A DNA stretch of 64,000 bases from an uncultured Coriobacteriaceae bacterium (lineage in GTDB: Bacteria; Actinomycetota; Coriobacteriia; Coriobacteriales; Atopobiaceae): contig CADAAU010000013.1 in NCBI GenBank assembly GCA_902786015.1, positions 1-64,000 of the forward strand, in the 5' to 3' direction. Positions 51,076 to 60,036 of the stretch are shown here, one piece after another. The position numbers and the translations under genes were made by a program. Below the pieces are notes generated by a model, which worked only from the letters and a program-made list of their open reading frames with translations, was not told the origin of the DNA and searched no databases. Position 1 is the first letter of the stretch. Each line of letters starts with the position of its first letter.

Positions 51076-51999
51076 ATGTCGGAGCCTAAGAAAAAGGAAC
51101 TCGGTGGAACGCGAAAGATGTCCACGGGAATGAAAGTGGGAGTTGGCATCTTTGCCGTCATCATGGCACTAAGCATGACGCTTCCTTCGCTCACGTCGAT
51201 TTTTGGGAACCGTGCCGCCGAAGAAGAGGCGACCGAGCAGGAGTCGTCGAACGAGGACGAGGCAAAGACGGACGAGTCCAAGACGAGCGAGGACGACAAG
51301 GCCAAAGAAGAGGAAAAGAAGGCCGGAGAGCAAAAGAAGGAAGAGCAGAAGGTCCCCGACAACGAGACGCTCAAGAACCTTGCCGAGACCAACGCCGAAA
51401 ACGTAGAGAAGTACAGCAAGCGTCTTGAAGAAGACGAGAACAACCTCGCCGCGTTGCTCCATCTGGGCGAGACATACATGAACTGGGGCTATTCGGCCAT
51501 GAACGGCAGCACGACCGACGAAGAGAAGGAATACTCCAAGGGGCTTCTCAACAAGGCGACGGAGTACTTTGACCGTTACCTCAAGCTCAACGATTCGGTG
51601 ACGGTAAAGATCGATCGCACGCTTGTGGAGTACTATGCCGGCGATACCGACAAGGCGGTAGCGGACCTCAAGAAGATATGTGACGAGAACCCCGAGAACT
51701 CGCTGGCTTGGGCGCAGCTCGGCTATCTCTATGAGTCTCAGTACAAAAACGAAGATGCTACCGCAGCCTACAAGAAGGCCATCGAGATCGACCCTGACGA
51801 CTCATATGGCGTGAAGTCCTACGCGAATCAGCGTCTCATTGCAATGAACGCCAAGGTCTCCTCGCCGGGTGATGCGGGCGACGCCGCGGTCGAGCCGTCA
51901 TCCGAAGGCCAATCCGAGCTGCTCAACAAACTTACCGAGGGTTCTGGCCTCGGCACGAGCGGAACAACAGGTTCCGGCGGTAACGTAATCACACTGTAG
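51076..51999 (+). CDS. Membrane-anchored TPR protein
   Basis: 307 aa. One N-terminal membrane helix (MKVGVGIFAVIMALSMTLPSL, about 19-40) is followed by a highly charged, low-complexity Glu/Lys linker (50-95). Three to four tetratricopeptide repeats follow: NLAALLHLGETYMNWGYS, KATEYFDRYLKLN and SLAWAQLGYLYESQYKNEDATAAYKKAIEIDPDD. The Gly/Ser tail is disordered. It probably scaffolds a protein complex at the membrane. It heads a cluster with a STAS protein and tatB/tatC, with short gaps, so a role near export or stress signalling is possible but not shown. The ATG follows GAGGCAGATAGAGC. Confidence 0.8.
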   Translation: MSEPKKKELGGTRKMSTGMKVGVGIFAVIMALSMTLPSLTSIFGNRAAEEEATEQESSNEDEAKTDESKTSEDDKAKEEEKKAGEQKKEEQKVPDNETLKNLAETNAENVEKYSKRLEEDENNLAALLHLGETYMNWGYSAMNGSTTDEEKEYSKGLLNKATEYFDRYLKLNDSVTVKIDRTLVEYYAGDTDKAVADLKKICDENPENSLAWAQLGYLYESQYKNEDATAAYKKAIEIDPDDSYGVKSYANQRLIAMNAKVSSPGDAGDAAVEPSSEGQSELLNKLTEGSGLGTSGTTGSGGNVITL

Positions 52000-52017
52000 C
52001 GGGTGAAGGGACACGCC

Positions 52018-52329
52018 ATGTCAGTAACCATTTCTCACAAGCTCGAGGGAGACGCCTGCACCGTGGTGACCTCTGGCGAGATAGACGTCTCGAATGCGAG
52101 CGAACTTCGACGGGCGCTCAATGAGGCCCTCGCTGCCGAAGCCGTGCGCGTCGAGGTCGATATGAAAGACGTCTCGTACATCGACTCTACTGGCATTGGC
52201 GTACTCGTGGGGGCGGCGAGGCGTGCGTCGGAGGACGGAAAGGCCCTGAGTGTCGTTCGTCCTCAGCGCAACGTAGCGCGCGTGCTGTCACTTTTGGGGG
52301 TCGAAAGCGAGCTGGGAGTGAGCCAGTAG
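52018..52329 (+). CDS. STAS-domain anti-sigma factor antagonist
   Basis: About 103 aa; ATG 52018 is preferred to the GTG at 52003 because GAAGGGA lies upstream of it. The SpoIIAA-like text is CTVVTSGEIDVSNASELRRAL, VEVDMKDVSYIDSTGIGVLVGAARRA and RNVARVLSLLGVE. The serine normally phosphorylated by an anti-sigma kinase is in IDSTGIG. No RsbW-like kinase or sigma-B-type factor lies within the window, so its partner is encoded elsewhere. It is 18 bp behind the TPR gene. Confidence 0.88.
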   Translation: MSVTISHKLEGDACTVVTSGEIDVSNASELRRALNEALAAEAVRVEVDMKDVSYIDSTGIGVLVGAARRASEDGKALSVVRPQRNVARVLSLLGVESELGVSQ

Positions 52330-52344
52330 GGAGGCGGGAACGCG

Positions 52345-52962
52345 TTGTTTGGCATTGGCGAAACCGAGCTTGTAATAATCGTAATCTTTGCGTTCATGCT
52401 TTTTGGACCCGACAAACTGCCGGGCATGGGCAGGACGCTGGGGCGTGTGTTGCGCCAGTTTAGGCAAGCGTCGGATGGCTTTACCGAAGTCGTGCAGACC
52501 AACATCATGGATCCCGCGTCAGAAGAGCTCGAAAAGTCTCCCAAGCAACGCGCCCGTGAGGCTGCCGAGCAGGCTGGCGAACAGACGACAGTCGAAGCCG
52601 CCGCGTCCGAGGAGGCTACGGCTGCAGATGCCGCGCCTCGCCGCGAGACCTTTGCCGAGCGTAAGGCGCGTCTCGCTGCGGAACGCGCACAGAGGGAGCA
52701 GGCAAAGGCCGAGGATGTTGCCGCGCCTGCGGAAGCGTCATCTGCCCAAGGGGAGTCGGCCGACGCCGAGGCCACCGGCCAAAAAGACGAGGCTCCAGCT
52801 CGTACGACTGCGGCCGACCTGTACGCCATGTCCGGCTTGCGCAAGAGTTCGCGCTCGCGTTCTGAGGAGCAGACGATAACCGATGCGGAGGCCGATGCCA
52901 ATGAGGGCGTCAAGCCTGTCCACGACACGGACGGAGAGGGGGACGAGGCCAGCGAGGCTTAA
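52345..52962 (+). CDS. tatB: Sec-independent translocase TatA/TatB component
   Basis: 205 aa, starting at TTG 52345 (GGGAGGCGGGAACGCG before it). The N-terminus is FGIGETELVIIVIFAFMLFGPDKLPGMGRTLGRVLRQF, with one membrane helix, the FGP hinge and an amphipathic helix. The long acidic and Ala-rich tail (from about residue 60) is more like TatB than TatA. tatC follows 21 bp later. The Tat system moves folded proteins; the esterase lipoprotein at 5525-7270 is a likely client. No second tatA-like gene is in the window. Confidence 0.82.
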   Translation: MFGIGETELVIIVIFAFMLFGPDKLPGMGRTLGRVLRQFRQASDGFTEVVQTNIMDPASEELEKSPKQRAREAAEQAGEQTTVEAAASEEATAADAAPRRETFAERKARLAAERAQREQAKAEDVAAPAEASSAQGESADAEATGQKDEAPARTTAADLYAMSGLRKSSRSRSEEQTITDAEADANEGVKPVHDTDGEGDEASEA

Positions 52963-52983
52963 GGCTCTCGCCCCTCAATTGCT

Positions 52984-53775
52984 ATGCCTATAGGACCAGC
53001 ACGTATGCCCTTGTTCGACCATCTGGCCGAACTCCGTCGTCGCATCACCATAATAGTGGTATCCATAGTTGCCGCTGCCATCGTGGTATACATGGCGACC
53101 CCAACGCTCATAGACATCATGCTCGACCCCATCAAGTCCGTGCTTCCGGAGGGATCGTCGCTCACCGTGCTTTCGGCACTAGGCGGTTTCACCATTAGGT
53201 TCAAGGTATCGCTGTTCTTTGGCGCTATCATGTGTACGCCCATCATCCTCTGGCAGATCCTTGGCTTCTTTTTGCCTGCCCTCAACGAAAAGGAGCGCAG
53301 GTGGGTGCTGCCCACGATGTCGGCCATGGTCGCGCTGTTTTTCTTGGGCATGGTCTTTTGTTACCTCTTTATCCAAAAGACTGCATTCGGCTGGCTCATA
53401 GACCAAATTACCGAGTTTGCGACGGCAACCATCAATGCCGAAGACTACCTGTCGATCATGCTTCTGCTTGAGGTGGGCTTTGGTATTGCATTCCAGCTTC
53501 CTCTCATCATATTCTACCTATCCATTTTGCATGTGGTGCCCTATCGCTCGTTCCGCACTAACTGGCGCTACGTGTACGTGGGCCTTCTTGTGATCTGCGC
53601 GGTTGTGACGCCTGACGCATCGCCCATAACCATGATTTTGATGTATGCCGTCATGCTTGCGCTGTACGAGATCTCGCTGGCAATCGCGCGACATGTCATT
53701 ATGCTGCGCGATGGCAAGGAAGCGCTCTATTGGTCGCGCGACGAATACGCCGAGCACGAGATCAACAAATCATAA
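52984..53775 (+). CDS. tatC: Sec-independent translocase TatC
   Basis: 263 aa with six membrane helices and the cytoplasmic signal-peptide-binding start MPLFDHLAELRRRI. LPALNEKERRWVLP, with the conserved Glu/Arg region, and the EVGFGIAFQLPLIIFYL and VVTPDASPITMILM segments are family typical. ATG 52984 has no good ribosome site. An alternative in-frame ATG at 53005, right before PLFDHL, has AGGA at a normal distance and may be the true start. Confidence 0.92.
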   Translation: MPIGPARMPLFDHLAELRRRITIIVVSIVAAAIVVYMATPTLIDIMLDPIKSVLPEGSSLTVLSALGGFTIRFKVSLFFGAIMCTPIILWQILGFFLPALNEKERRWVLPTMSAMVALFFLGMVFCYLFIQKTAFGWLIDQITEFATATINAEDYLSIMLLLEVGFGIAFQLPLIIFYLSILHVVPYRSFRTNWRYVYVGLLVICAVVTPDASPITMILMYAVMLALYEISLAIARHVIMLRDGKEALYWSRDEYAEHEINKS

Positions 53776-53814
53776 TTCAAACAGCCACTACGCGATACGT
53801 GTGAGGAGGCCTTC

Positions 53815-56286
53815 GTGAAGCTTGTCGTTACCGAGAAAAATGATGCCGCGACGCAAATCGCACGACTGTTGTGCGACGTGGGGCGTCCTAAATCCGATAA
53901 GGTGTACAACACGCCAATCTTTCGTTTTCAGCATGAGGGAGACGACTGGGTGACCATTGGACTGCGTGGCCACATCCTGGCGCCCGATTTTCCCAAGGAG
54001 CTCAAGTTCGACAAAAAGCAGGGTTGGTATGGTGTGTCCTCCGATGGAGAAGTCATGCCTGCGGAGGTGCCCGACGGACTCGAACGTCCGCCCTATTCAA
54101 CCAAGCGCAAGCCTTATTTGGCTGATGGCGTGGATATCAAGGGCTGGAAGGTCCCGAGCCTGCCGTATTTGGTGTGGGCACCCATCGAGAAGCTCCCTGC
54201 CGAAAAGGAGATTATTCGGGCGCTCAAGAACCTTGCAAAGAAGGCGGACTCCATCATCATTGGCACCGACTTCGATCGTGAGGGCGAACTCATCGGCTCC
54301 GACGCGCTCAATCAGATTCGCATGGTCGCTCCAGACGTACCGGTGAGCCGAGCGCGGTACTCGGCATTCACCAAAGCCGAGATAGATCATGCGTTCTCCA
54401 ACCTCGTGGAACTCGATCAAAACCTTGCCGACGCTGGAGAGAGCCGCCAGTACATCGACTTGGTGTGGGGTGCTGTCCTTACGCGCTACCTCACCCTTGC
54501 GCGGCGAGGCGGCTTTGGTAACGTGCGCTCGGCCGGTCGCGTGCAAACGCCCACGCTGGCGCTTGTCGTACAGAAGGAAGAAGAGCGCAACGCGTTCGTA
54601 CCGGAGGACTATTGGGTGATTTCGGGCGAGCTGAGCCACGATGGCTCCGATCCGTTCAAGACCACACATGCCACGGCACGTTTCAAGGACGAGGAGGCAG
54701 CCAACTTGGCCTTCTCGCATGTGCGTGATGCCAAGGAGGCCAAGGTGACCGACGTCGCCAAGAAGGCCCGCACGCAGCGCCCGCCCGCTCCGTTCAACAC
54801 CACGTCGCTGCAGGCGGCTGCGGCAAGCGAGGGGCTTTCTCCCGCACGCACGATGCGCCTGGCTGAGTCGCTGTACATGAGCGGTCTTATCTCGTACCCG
54901 CGTGTCGACAATACGGTATATCCGCGCTCGCTCGACCTCAAGGAGTGTGTGCGCACACTGCAGGCCGTGCCTCAGTATGCGCCCGTGTGCAAGCAGCTAT
55001 TGGCCCAGCCCAAGCTCACGGCCACGCGCGGCAAGCAGGAGACTACCGACCATCCGCCCATCTATCCCACCGCTGCGGCCGACCCAAACAAGCTTCAGCC
55101 AGCGGAGTGGAAGCTCTACAACTTGGTGGCGCGTCGTTTTATGGCGACGCTCATGGACTCGTCAGTAAGCGAAGGCACCAAGGTGAGCTTCGAGATTGGC
55201 GGCGAGCCGTTCGTGACGACGGGAAGCGTCTTGGTGAAGCCCGGATTCAGGGCGATATACCCTTACGGCCTCAAGAAGGACGACCAATTGCCCGCACTCG
55301 AAGTGGGCGATGTCTGCGACGTGCGCAAGATGCAGCTTGAGGCCAAGCAGACCGAGCCGCCCGCCCGCTACAGCCAGGGTCGCCTTATTCAAGAGATGGA
55401 GCGCCGTGGGCTGGGCACCAAGTCTACGCGTGCGAACATCATCCAGCGCCTGTACGACGTCAAGTACCTCAAGGGCGATCCGGTCGAGCCGAGTCAGCTG
55501 GGCATGGCCGTCATCAAGGCCTTGCACGAGTATGCGCCGCCCATCACGACGCCCGACATGACGGCAGAGCTGGAACAGAGCATGACCGCCGTGAGCGAGG
55601 GTCACGACACGCAGGGCCATGTGGTGGAACAGTCGCGCGCAGTGCTCGCCACGTGGATCGACAAGCTCATCGAGCACAAGGACGACCTTGGCGAAGAGAT
55701 CGCCGATGCCGTGGTGGCCGATGCCAAGGTGGGCGTATGTCCCAAGTGCGGCAAGGACCTGGTGATGAAGTCCTCCGCAAAGACACGCGGTTCGTTTATT
55801 GGCTGCATGGGTTGGCCCGACTGCGACGTGACGTATCCGGTGCCTCAGGGCCGTATCTCTCCGCTCGATGGCGCCTGTCCTGAGTGTGGTGCCCCGCGAG
55901 TCAAGGTGCAACCGTTCCGCCAGCGTGCATACGAGACGTGCGTCAATCCCAAATGTCCCACCAACTTCGAGCCCGACCTCAAGGTGGGAGAGTGCAAGGC
56001 GTGCGCCGAGGCCGGAAGGCACGGTGACCTCATTGCCCACAAGAGCGAGCGTACCGGAAAGCGGTTTATTCGCTGTAAGAATTTCGACGAGTGCGGCACA
56101 AGCTATCCGCTGCCTGCACGCGGCGAGCTTCACGCCTTGGGCGAGACGTGCCCCGAATGCGGAGCGCCCATGGTGGAGGTCACCACACAGCGCGGGCCGT
56201 GGCGCATCTGCGTAAACATGGAATGTCCCAGCAAAGAAAAGAAGGCCAAGGCTCCCGCACGTCGCGGTCGCCGACGTCGTTCCTAG
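53815..56286 (+). CDS. topA: DNA topoisomerase I, archaeal-type core with C-terminal zinc ribbons
   Basis: 823 aa, type IA enzyme that relaxes negative supercoils. The Toprim domain has E8 (VVTEKND) and DFDREGE (152-158). The catalytic tyrosine is Y361 in GLISYPRVDNTVYP, a wording characteristic of archaeal TopA (bacterial TopA has YMRTDS or YPRTDS). The opening LVVTEKNDAATQIARLL and IGLRGHILAPDFP also resemble the archaeal form. QGRLIQEMERRGLGTKSTRANIIQRL is conserved. Four Cys4 zinc ribbons follow from about residue 640 (CPKCGKDL, CPECGAPR, CKACAEAG, CPECGAPM), and then a basic tail. It appears complete and is probably the main topoisomerase I. Confidence 0.9.
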   Translation: MKLVVTEKNDAATQIARLLCDVGRPKSDKVYNTPIFRFQHEGDDWVTIGLRGHILAPDFPKELKFDKKQGWYGVSSDGEVMPAEVPDGLERPPYSTKRKPYLADGVDIKGWKVPSLPYLVWAPIEKLPAEKEIIRALKNLAKKADSIIIGTDFDREGELIGSDALNQIRMVAPDVPVSRARYSAFTKAEIDHAFSNLVELDQNLADAGESRQYIDLVWGAVLTRYLTLARRGGFGNVRSAGRVQTPTLALVVQKEEERNAFVPEDYWVISGELSHDGSDPFKTTHATARFKDEEAANLAFSHVRDAKEAKVTDVAKKARTQRPPAPFNTTSLQAAAASEGLSPARTMRLAESLYMSGLISYPRVDNTVYPRSLDLKECVRTLQAVPQYAPVCKQLLAQPKLTATRGKQETTDHPPIYPTAAADPNKLQPAEWKLYNLVARRFMATLMDSSVSEGTKVSFEIGGEPFVTTGSVLVKPGFRAIYPYGLKKDDQLPALEVGDVCDVRKMQLEAKQTEPPARYSQGRLIQEMERRGLGTKSTRANIIQRLYDVKYLKGDPVEPSQLGMAVIKALHEYAPPITTPDMTAELEQSMTAVSEGHDTQGHVVEQSRAVLATWIDKLIEHKDDLGEEIADAVVADAKVGVCPKCGKDLVMKSSAKTRGSFIGCMGWPDCDVTYPVPQGRISPLDGACPECGAPRVKVQPFRQRAYETCVNPKCPTNFEPDLKVGECKACAEAGRHGDLIAHKSERTGKRFIRCKNFDECGTSYPLPARGELHALGETCPECGAPMVEVTTQRGPWRICVNMECPSKEKKAKAPARRGRRRRS

Positions 56287-56298
56287 TGTCAGACAAGG

Positions 56299-56426
56299 GC
56301 GCAGGTTATGCGCCTGTGCTCAGATAGTCCTCGCTCCCGGCAGCGGCGCAGGTTATGTACCCGTGCTCAGACAGTCCTCGGCTTCGCCTGCGGAACTCGC
56401 ACGGGCACATAACCTCCGCCGCTGCC
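56299..56426. repeat. Palindromic repeat element, copy 2 plus half copy
   Basis: Outer arms 56339-56358 and 56407-56426 pair over 20 positions with one mismatch. The enclosed text (GTGCTCAGACAGTCCTCGGC, TTCGCCTGCGGAACTCGCAC) is near-identical to copy 1 at 42268-42362. A left-half copy at 56299-56340 precedes it. The tmk promoter follows. Confidence 0.7.
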
Positions 56427-56486
56427 CTGCTGACGGGTCCAATTGTGCCATTCCGTGCCGTTCCTGCGCATGCGGAACTCTTGCGA

Positions 56487-56492
56487 TATACT
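56487..56492 (+). promoter_or_regulatory. -10 box of tmk
   Basis: TATACT, 28 bp before the tmk start, in the same setting as at proA and the aminotransferase gene. Confidence 0.4.
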
Positions 56493-56519
56493 ACACGCAT
56501 CTGTGAGAAGGGAGTGTAC

Positions 56520-57146
56520 ATGAGCGACACGGGACTCTTTATAACCCTTGAGGGCGTTGATGGCTGCGGTAAGTCCACACAGGGCGAGCTGCTGGCGCAC
56601 GCGTTGGAGGCGACTGGACGCGAGGTCGTGCGCCTGCGCGATCCGGGCAGCACGCGCCTTTCGGAAAAGATCCGTCTTATGTTGCTCGATCCCGGCAATG
56701 ACGACATGTGTGACGAGTGCGAACTGCTTCTGTACGAGGCCGCGCGTGCCCAGCTCGTGCGCGAAGAGATAGAGCCCGCGCTCAAGCGCGGTGCGGTGGT
56801 GGTGTGCGACAGGTTCAGCGACTCCACCTACGCCTACCAATCCGTTGCTCGCGGACTCTCTGCTGGCATGATTGAGGCGGCAAACGAACTTGGTTGTTGC
56901 GGCATTACGCCCGACGTGACGTTGGTCTTTGACCTCGACCCGCGCGAAGCGCTAACGCGTGCCACCCACGAGGGGACAGATCGCCTGGAAGGCGAGGGCA
57001 TGCGTTTCCAGCGCGAGGTTCGTGAGGGGTATTTGCAGCTTGCAAGCGCAGATTCCGAGCGCGTGCGCATCGTGGACGCGCTGGGCACCGTCGAGGTCGT
57101 ACACGTGCGCGTCATTACGGCGTTGCACGACGTCATAGCGTTGTAG
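56520..57146 (+). CDS. tmk: Thymidylate kinase
   Basis: 208 aa from ATG 56520, with GAAGGGAGTGTAC upstream; the frame runs on to 56355 only through the palindromic repeat. The P-loop is ITLEGVDGCGKSTQ, the DRX motif is VVCDRFSDSTYAYQ, and LRDPGSTRLSEKIR matches the dTMP-binding region. It makes dTDP from dTMP. It heads a tmk-holB-ricT order that many Gram-positive bacteria share. Confidence 0.95.
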   Translation: MSDTGLFITLEGVDGCGKSTQGELLAHALEATGREVVRLRDPGSTRLSEKIRLMLLDPGNDDMCDECELLLYEAARAQLVREEIEPALKRGAVVVCDRFSDSTYAYQSVARGLSAGMIEAANELGCCGITPDVTLVFDLDPREALTRATHEGTDRLEGEGMRFQREVREGYLQLASADSERVRIVDALGTVEVVHVRVITALHDVIAL

Positions 57147-57155
57147 GGAGCCCTT

Positions 57156-58322
57156 GTGGCACGTGCTTCTTCGTCCATGCCCCGGCCCCTTGCGGGCATA
57201 GCAAACCAACCGCGCGTGCGCGAGTTTCTTGCGGCCGCATATACCGAGGGCCAACTCTCGCATGCGTATCTTTTTACGGGCATGCCAGGCGCTGGAATGG
57301 AAGAGGCGGCCTTGGCGTTGGCCCAATGCGTGGTGTGCCCCAACGATGCGGACGGCACATGCGACGAGTGCATGCGAGTTGCGCACCGCACGCATCCCGA
57401 CGTCAAGTTTCTTGCGCCCAATGGCGTCTCGGGTTATTTGGTAGAGCAGGTACGAGAACTCGCGGAGGACGTTCCGCTCGCCCCGGTGCGCGCCACCTCC
57501 AAGGTGTATGTGATCGACCGGGCCGATCAGCTGCGTGCGGCCTCGGCCAACGCGCTGCTCAAGACGCTGGAAGAACCGCCCGATGACGTCATGTTTATCC
57601 TCATCGCGCGTTCGGCCGATGCGGTCTTGCCTACGATTCTCTCGCGATGCCAACAAGTTCCGTTTCGCGTTGTGCCGCCGCAGGCTGCCGTGGCGGCGAT
57701 CTGCGAGCGATGTGGGGCGGGCGAGACAGACGCGCACATCGCGCTCGCGGTTACGGGAACGCCCGATCGGGCATGTGCCTTTTTGGCATCCCCCGATAGA
57801 CGCAACGTGCGCCTGGCCATGGTACGCGTGCTTTGCGAGCTGGCCAACGACGACGAATGGGACGTCCTCGTTGCGGCTCGCAAGATTGCCGAGGAAGTGC
57901 AGGTGTCGGCAGGGGTGCGGCGTCGCGACAAACCCAATGCCAGACGCGATACCATTGTGCGCGATGAGGCCAAGCGGCGTACCCAAGGCCAGGAGGACTA
58001 TTACACGCCCGCCATGCTCAAACGACTTGAAGGAGTTATACGTCGTGAACTCTCGGCACGCGAGCGTTCGGGTATGATAGAGGCCTTGGCGGCGGCGGAG
58101 TCCTTCCTTCGCGACGTGCTCATCTGCTGCGAAGGGGCATTGGAGCCCATCGTAAACGAGGATGTTGCGCCCTCGGTCGAGCATATTGCTCATACGACAA
58201 CAACCTCGGGCGTTTTGTGCGCGCTGGAAGCGTGCCGTACGGCCGCAAGCGACCTTGCCCGCAACGTAACACCCCAGCTGGCCCTTGAGGTCATGCTTCT
58301 TGCCATCAAGGAGGCACTGTAA
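57156..58322 (+). CDS. holB: DNA polymerase III clamp-loader subunit delta'
   Basis: 388 aa from GTG 57156. The fold is AAA+-like with a degenerate P-loop (AYLFTGMPGAGMEEAALALA, where the Lys is lost, as usual for delta'), a Cys4 zinc module (CVVCPNDADGTCDECMR), VYVIDRADQLRAASANALLKTLEEPP and the sensor text LPTILSRCQQVPF. It sits 9 bp behind tmk and its stop overlaps the ricT start by one base (TAATG). Confidence 0.92.
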   Translation: MARASSSMPRPLAGIANQPRVREFLAAAYTEGQLSHAYLFTGMPGAGMEEAALALAQCVVCPNDADGTCDECMRVAHRTHPDVKFLAPNGVSGYLVEQVRELAEDVPLAPVRATSKVYVIDRADQLRAASANALLKTLEEPPDDVMFILIARSADAVLPTILSRCQQVPFRVVPPQAAVAAICERCGAGETDAHIALAVTGTPDRACAFLASPDRRNVRLAMVRVLCELANDDEWDVLVAARKIAEEVQVSAGVRRRDKPNARRDTIVRDEAKRRTQGQEDYYTPAMLKRLEGVIRRELSARERSGMIEALAAAESFLRDVLICCEGALEPIVNEDVAPSVEHIAHTTTTSGVLCALEACRTAASDLARNVTPQLALEVMLLAIKEAL

Positions 58323-59944
58323 TGTCAACCGTCATACCTGTGCGGTTTGCCTATGCCGCCCGTGACCTGTGGTTTGACCCCAAGGAGACCGGCGCGCAAG
58401 AGGGCGACCATCTTATCTGCTCCACCGAACGTGGGACCGAAATCGGTCTTGCCACGGCGCCTCCGCGCGAAGTAACGAGCTTGGAGCTGGGAAACAAGAC
58501 GGGCAATGCAGCCCTGAAGCCAGTTTTGCGCGTCGCGAGCGATGGGGATCTCGTGCGTGCCGAGAAACTCGCGCGGCAAGGCGATGAGGCTTTGCCCGTG
58601 TTTCGTCGCCTCGTAGAAGAGAGCGGCCTAGATATGAAGCCGGTGGGCGTCGAGTACCTGTTTGGGCGCGAGCGCGTTGTGTGCTATTTCGCTGCCGAGG
58701 AGCGCGTCGACTTTCGCCAGCTCGTGCGCAATCTTTCTCATGAGCTCCACGAGCGCATTGACATGCGTCAGATTGGCGTGCGCGAGGAAGCTGCGGTCGT
58801 CGGAGGATATGGGCATTGCGGACAAGAGCTGTGCTGCGCGCGCATAGGCCTGTCGTTCGAGCCGGTTTCCATACGTATGGCAAAGGAACAGGATCTGCCC
58901 CTTACCTCAAACAAGATTAGCGGTGCCTGTGGTCGCCTCATGTGCTGTCTGCGCTACGAGTTCGAGGCGTACCGTGACTTTAAGGGTCGCGCTCCCAAGC
59001 GCAATGCCGTTATCGACACCCCGCTGGGGAAGGCAAAGATTATCGAATACGACACGCCCAAGGAGCAGCTCGCCCTGCGTTTGGAAAACGGCAAAGTCAT
59101 GCGGATTCCCCTGTCCGAGATGCTGGCTTCGGATGCGGCGAAAAAGAAGTCCGAGGAGCTTCATTGCCCCTGCCGACCCGACACGGTGGTGCGGGAGTCT
59201 CTTGACAAGCTCAACTCTCCGGACATACAGATGGCCCTTGCGGAGTTGGACCGAAAGATGGGCGTCGTGCAGGAAGACCAGTTCGACTCGCCGGACATCT
59301 TCGTGGAGCCGAAACCGCGCAAGCGCAGAAGCCGCCGTGGTTCCGAGGAGAGTACGCAGGCCGTCGCGCAGGCAGACACTTCGACCAAGACATCGAAGCG
59401 CACGCGTCGTCGCAGAGGGCAAAAGGCGACAGCCGAGGGTGTCGAGCAGCAGGCCCAACAGACGCAGCAAAAGACCGCGGCCGAGGATGCGGCCAAGGAC
59501 GAGAAGCGGACACGTCGCAGAAGGCGCCGGCGTTCCGGTTCCGGAGCGGCCACCGCGGCCGGCGCTGGTGCGCAGGCACAGGCAAAGGGGGGTAACGAAG
59601 TCCAAAACAGCACGCCAAAGAACGAGAAGGCGTCCGAAGGCCAGACTTCCTCGCGTCGTCGCAGGCGTCACCGTTCGGAAAACGTCCAAGGGCAAAGCCA
59701 GGGCCAGACCCAAGGACAGGGACAAGGGCGGCAGCAGAACGCCAAGGGATCGCAACAGCAAGGCAAGCCGCGTCGTCGGCCGGGCGATCGGGGCGGACAG
59801 GCCGGACCGCAGCAAGCTTCCAAGGAGGCAAAGCCAAACGCCGAGGACGCCGCTCCCAAGCGCCGCAGGCGCCGTCGCAGCGGGCGGGGTCGTGGCGGTA
59901 ACGGCGGAGGCAAAGGCGACGGCCAGCCGACGAAGGCCGAATAA
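58322..59944 (+). CDS. PSP1-domain protein RicT (YaaT-like) with Arg-rich disordered tail
   Basis: 540 aa. Residues 1-290 are the PSP1/RicT core with conserved Cys motifs HCGQELCCARIG and GRLMCCLRYE, which in B. subtilis RicT help bind 4Fe-4S clusters, and the text SFEPVSIRMAKEQDLPL...KISGACGR. From about 330 the protein is low-complexity: clusters of Arg (KRRSRR, RTRRRRRRRSG, RRRRHRS, KRRRRRRSGRGRGG) between Gln/Ala/Gly stretches. This recalls the RNA-binding tails of actinobacterial Rho and RNase E. In B. subtilis the Ric complex affects RNase Y mRNA maturation. The tail suggests direct RNA contact here; that part is inference. Confidence 0.88.
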   Translation: MSTVIPVRFAYAARDLWFDPKETGAQEGDHLICSTERGTEIGLATAPPREVTSLELGNKTGNAALKPVLRVASDGDLVRAEKLARQGDEALPVFRRLVEESGLDMKPVGVEYLFGRERVVCYFAAEERVDFRQLVRNLSHELHERIDMRQIGVREEAAVVGGYGHCGQELCCARIGLSFEPVSIRMAKEQDLPLTSNKISGACGRLMCCLRYEFEAYRDFKGRAPKRNAVIDTPLGKAKIIEYDTPKEQLALRLENGKVMRIPLSEMLASDAAKKKSEELHCPCRPDTVVRESLDKLNSPDIQMALAELDRKMGVVQEDQFDSPDIFVEPKPRKRRSRRGSEESTQAVAQADTSTKTSKRTRRRRGQKATAEGVEQQAQQTQQKTAAEDAAKDEKRTRRRRRRRSGSGAATAAGAGAQAQAKGGNEVQNSTPKNEKASEGQTSSRRRRRHRSENVQGQSQGQTQGQGQGRQQNAKGSQQQGKPRRRPGDRGGQAGPQQASKEAKPNAEDAAPKRRRRRRSGRGRGGNGGGKGDGQPTKAE

Positions 59945-59961
59945 CTCATAAGTGACCGGTG

Positions 59962-59990
59962 TATCACTCTGGAATGTTTCCAGAGTGATA
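59962..59990 (+). terminator. Terminator of tmk-holB-ricT
   Basis: Perfect 13-bp arms TATCACTCTGGAA and TTCCAGAGTGATA with a TGT loop, followed by TTCTTTA, 18 bp after the ricT stop. Confidence 0.88.
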
Positions 59991-60036
59991 TTCTTTATCG
60001 CAAGGACTTCATTGCGGATGGATGACGGGAGCAGTT

